A program made the position numbers and the translations under genes. Positions 21,936 to 23,108 of a stretch of 23,108 nt of DNA are shown here, piece after piece (position 1 is the first letter of the stretch; each line of letters begins with the position of its first letter). Below the pieces are notes generated by a model. That model was not told the DNA's origin. It saw only the letters and a program-made list of their open reading frames with translations, and ran no database searches. The DNA is from an uncultured Eubacteriales bacterium (GTDB taxonomy: Bacteria; Bacillota; Clostridia; Christensenellales; Borkfalkiaceae): the NCBI GenBank assembly GCA_900547645.1, contig URHP01000024.1, positions 1 to 23,108 of the forward strand. Reading direction: 5' to 3'.

Positions 21936-22508
21936 ATGATAGACAACGAACAGGTACAGGAAATTTTTCTCGTTCTCGAGGATAAACTCGAGAAGACGGT
22001 CAGCGTCCTCAAGGAGGAATTCGCATCGGTGCGCGCAGGGCGCGCAAACCCGCACATTCTCGATAAGATCCAGGTGGAAGCGTACGGCGGCATGAGCCCT
22101 CTGAACCAGCTGGGCAACATTTCTGCGGCGGACGCCAGGTGCCTTGTCATCAGTCCGTGGGATAAATCGCTGCTGAAGGCGGTGGAAAAGGCGATCCTTT
22201 CTTCCAATATCGGGCTGACGCCCTCCAACGACGGCAACGTCATCCGTCTCGTGTTCCCCGAACTTACCGAGGAGCGCAGAAAGGACCTCGTCAAACAGGT
22301 CAAGCGCATGGGCGAGGACGCAAAAGTCGCCGCCCGCAACGTGCGCCGCGAGGCGATGGACGCCCTTAAAAAGATGAAGAACAACAAGGAGCTCTCCGAG
22401 GACGAGAGCAAGGCGAGCGAGCAGGACGTCGAGAAGAAGATCGCCGCCTGCGTCGAGGAGATCGACAAGGTCGCCGCCGCCAAAGAGAAGGAGCTGCTCA
22501 CGATCTGA
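21936..22508 (+). CDS. frr: Ribosome recycling factor
   Basis: The ATG at 21936 follows AAGGAG (21922-21927). The 190-aa product is RRF: three-helix bundle with LEKTVSVLKEEFASVRAGRA and NPHILDKIQVEAYG, the small domain with PLNQLGNISAADARCLVISP and GLTPSNDGNVIRLVFPELTEE, then RRKDLVKQVKRMGEDAKVAA and KKMKNNKELSEDE. Together with EF-G it splits the post-termination ribosome. Length is slightly above the usual 185. It lies 27 bp behind pyrH and its TGA overlaps the uppS ATG (TGATG). Confidence 0.98.
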   Translation: MIDNEQVQEIFLVLEDKLEKTVSVLKEEFASVRAGRANPHILDKIQVEAYGGMSPLNQLGNISAADARCLVISPWDKSLLKAVEKAILSSNIGLTPSNDGNVIRLVFPELTEERRKDLVKQVKRMGEDAKVAARNVRREAMDALKKMKNNKELSEDESKASEQDVEKKIAACVEEIDKVAAAKEKELLTI

Positions 22509-23108
22509 TGGGCGAACTTCGTATCCCGCGCCACGTCGCCGTCATCATGGACGGCAACGGACGTTGGGCAAAAAAACGTCTTCTTCCCCGCGGGGCAGGA
22601 CATCGGGCGGGCATGAACCGCATGATCGGGCTTGCCGAGCATATCTTCGACCGCGGCGTGAAGTACTGCACGCTGTTTGCGCTGTCCACGGAAAACCTTT
22701 CCCGCTCCGAGGAGGAGCTGAACGGGCTGTACGGACTGTTCCGGGAATATTTTCCGCGCAACGCGCGTACGCTGCGGGAGAAGGGGATCTGCCTGAAGGT
22801 GATCGGCGACCGCGCGCTTCTGCCTGCGGACATTGTCGCTCTGATCGAAGAAGGGGAGTCCATGACGGCGGACGGGACGCGCGGCGTGTTGCTGCTTGCC
22901 ATCGGTTACGGCGGGCGGCAGGATATTCTGCATGCCGTCAACGAGGCGGTGCGCCGCGGGAAAGAGGTCTCGCAGGAGGAGTTCTCCGCGCTGCTCTCGA
23001 CGGACGGTATCCCCGATCCCGATCTCCTCATCCGCACGGGAAAGGAGCTGCGCCTGTCCAATTTCCTCTTGTGGCAGGCGGCATACAGCGAGCTGTATTT
23101 TACGGACG
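22508..23108 (+). CDS. uppS: Undecaprenyl diphosphate synthase, truncated by the window end
   Basis: The ATG at 22508 overlaps the frr stop by one base. The 200 codons present show a cis-prenyltransferase: HVAVIMDGNGRWAKKR with the catalytic Asp of MDGNGRWA near residue 14, the basic RGAGHRAG loop, TLFALSTENLSRSEEE, LLAIGYGGRQDI and, just before the edge, PDLLIRTGKELRLSNFLLWQ followed by AAYSELYFTD. The enzyme extends farnesyl diphosphate with isopentenyl units to the C55 lipid carrier needed for peptidoglycan. The TSGE of many homologues is TGKE here. The remainder (about 35-45 residues) lies outside the window. The position behind frr is conserved in Firmicutes, usually followed by cdsA. 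Confidence 0.96.
   Translation, partial: MGELRIPRHVAVIMDGNGRWAKKRLLPRGAGHRAGMNRMIGLAEHIFDRGVKYCTLFALSTENLSRSEEELNGLYGLFREYFPRNARTLREKGICLKVIGDRALLPADIVALIEEGESMTADGTRGVLLLAIGYGGRQDILHAVNEAVRRGKEVSQEEFSALLSTDGIPDPDLLIRTGKELRLSNFLLWQAAYSELYFTD

Overview
The window looks like a chromosomal segment of an anaerobic, GC-rich Clostridia-type Firmicute. The support is: Firmicutes-style strong GGAGG ribosome binding sites; consensus TTGACA-N17-TATAAT promoters; a flavodiiron protein followed by rubredoxin; two iron-sulfur aldo/keto reductases; and a YuaF-like NfeD plus flotillin pair. A more exact placement (for example a gut Christensenellales relative) is only an impression. Most of the window has GC-rich, codon-biased genes, which produce many long antisense open frames that are not genes. 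Two AT-rich islands stand out: 1-2400, the recombinase end of a mobile element, and 4700-5400, an orphan immunity-like gene.

Layout. 1-2300: end of an integrated element, with a terminator, a broken recombinase start, a 43-aa ORF, a 558-aa large serine recombinase, a terminator and an 18-bp tandem repeat. 2300-2690: junction zone. 2690-4696: NfeD-like membrane protein and a flotillin gene that is scrambled in its coiled-coil part. 4700-5411: AT-rich immunity-like gene preceded by the last ~23 codons of a lost upstream gene. 5542-6654: a double-HTH regulator and a divergent gene of unknown function, with palindromes between them. 6726-7669: SDR oxidoreductase with its own promoter and terminator. 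7680-7977: inverted-repeat non-coding element. 8014-12446: six-gene run from a consensus promoter to a strong terminator (acetyltransferase, Fe-S AKR, ECF-type membrane protein, Fe-S AKR-like protein, DUF1893, MIF-like tautomerase). 12523-14334: NAD-dependent epimerase/dehydratase and a divergent TetR regulator around a symmetric promoter pair. 14411-15921: flavodiiron protein and rubredoxin (O2/NO detoxification). 16047-19029: lon and engB, overlapping. 19085-23108: translation and envelope core, rpsB-tsf, then pyrH-frr-uppS (uppS cut by the window end).

The observations most worth a second look are: (1) tsf, an essential gene, carries an in-frame TAG at codon 231, with 68 further codons of good EF-Ts sequence behind it; (2) inside the flotillin gene, 45 bp encoding part of its own coiled coil sits in reverse orientation ~100 bp upstream of where it belongs, with about 40 residues missing; (3) a promoter-terminator unit with no ORF between tsf and pyrH looks like a small RNA gene of about 90 nt; (4) the second Fe-S aldo/keto reductase-like protein lacks the catalytic Tyr and Lys. 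Items 1 and 2 could be assembly or base errors and must be checked against reads first. No CRISPR array, rRNA or tRNA was seen.
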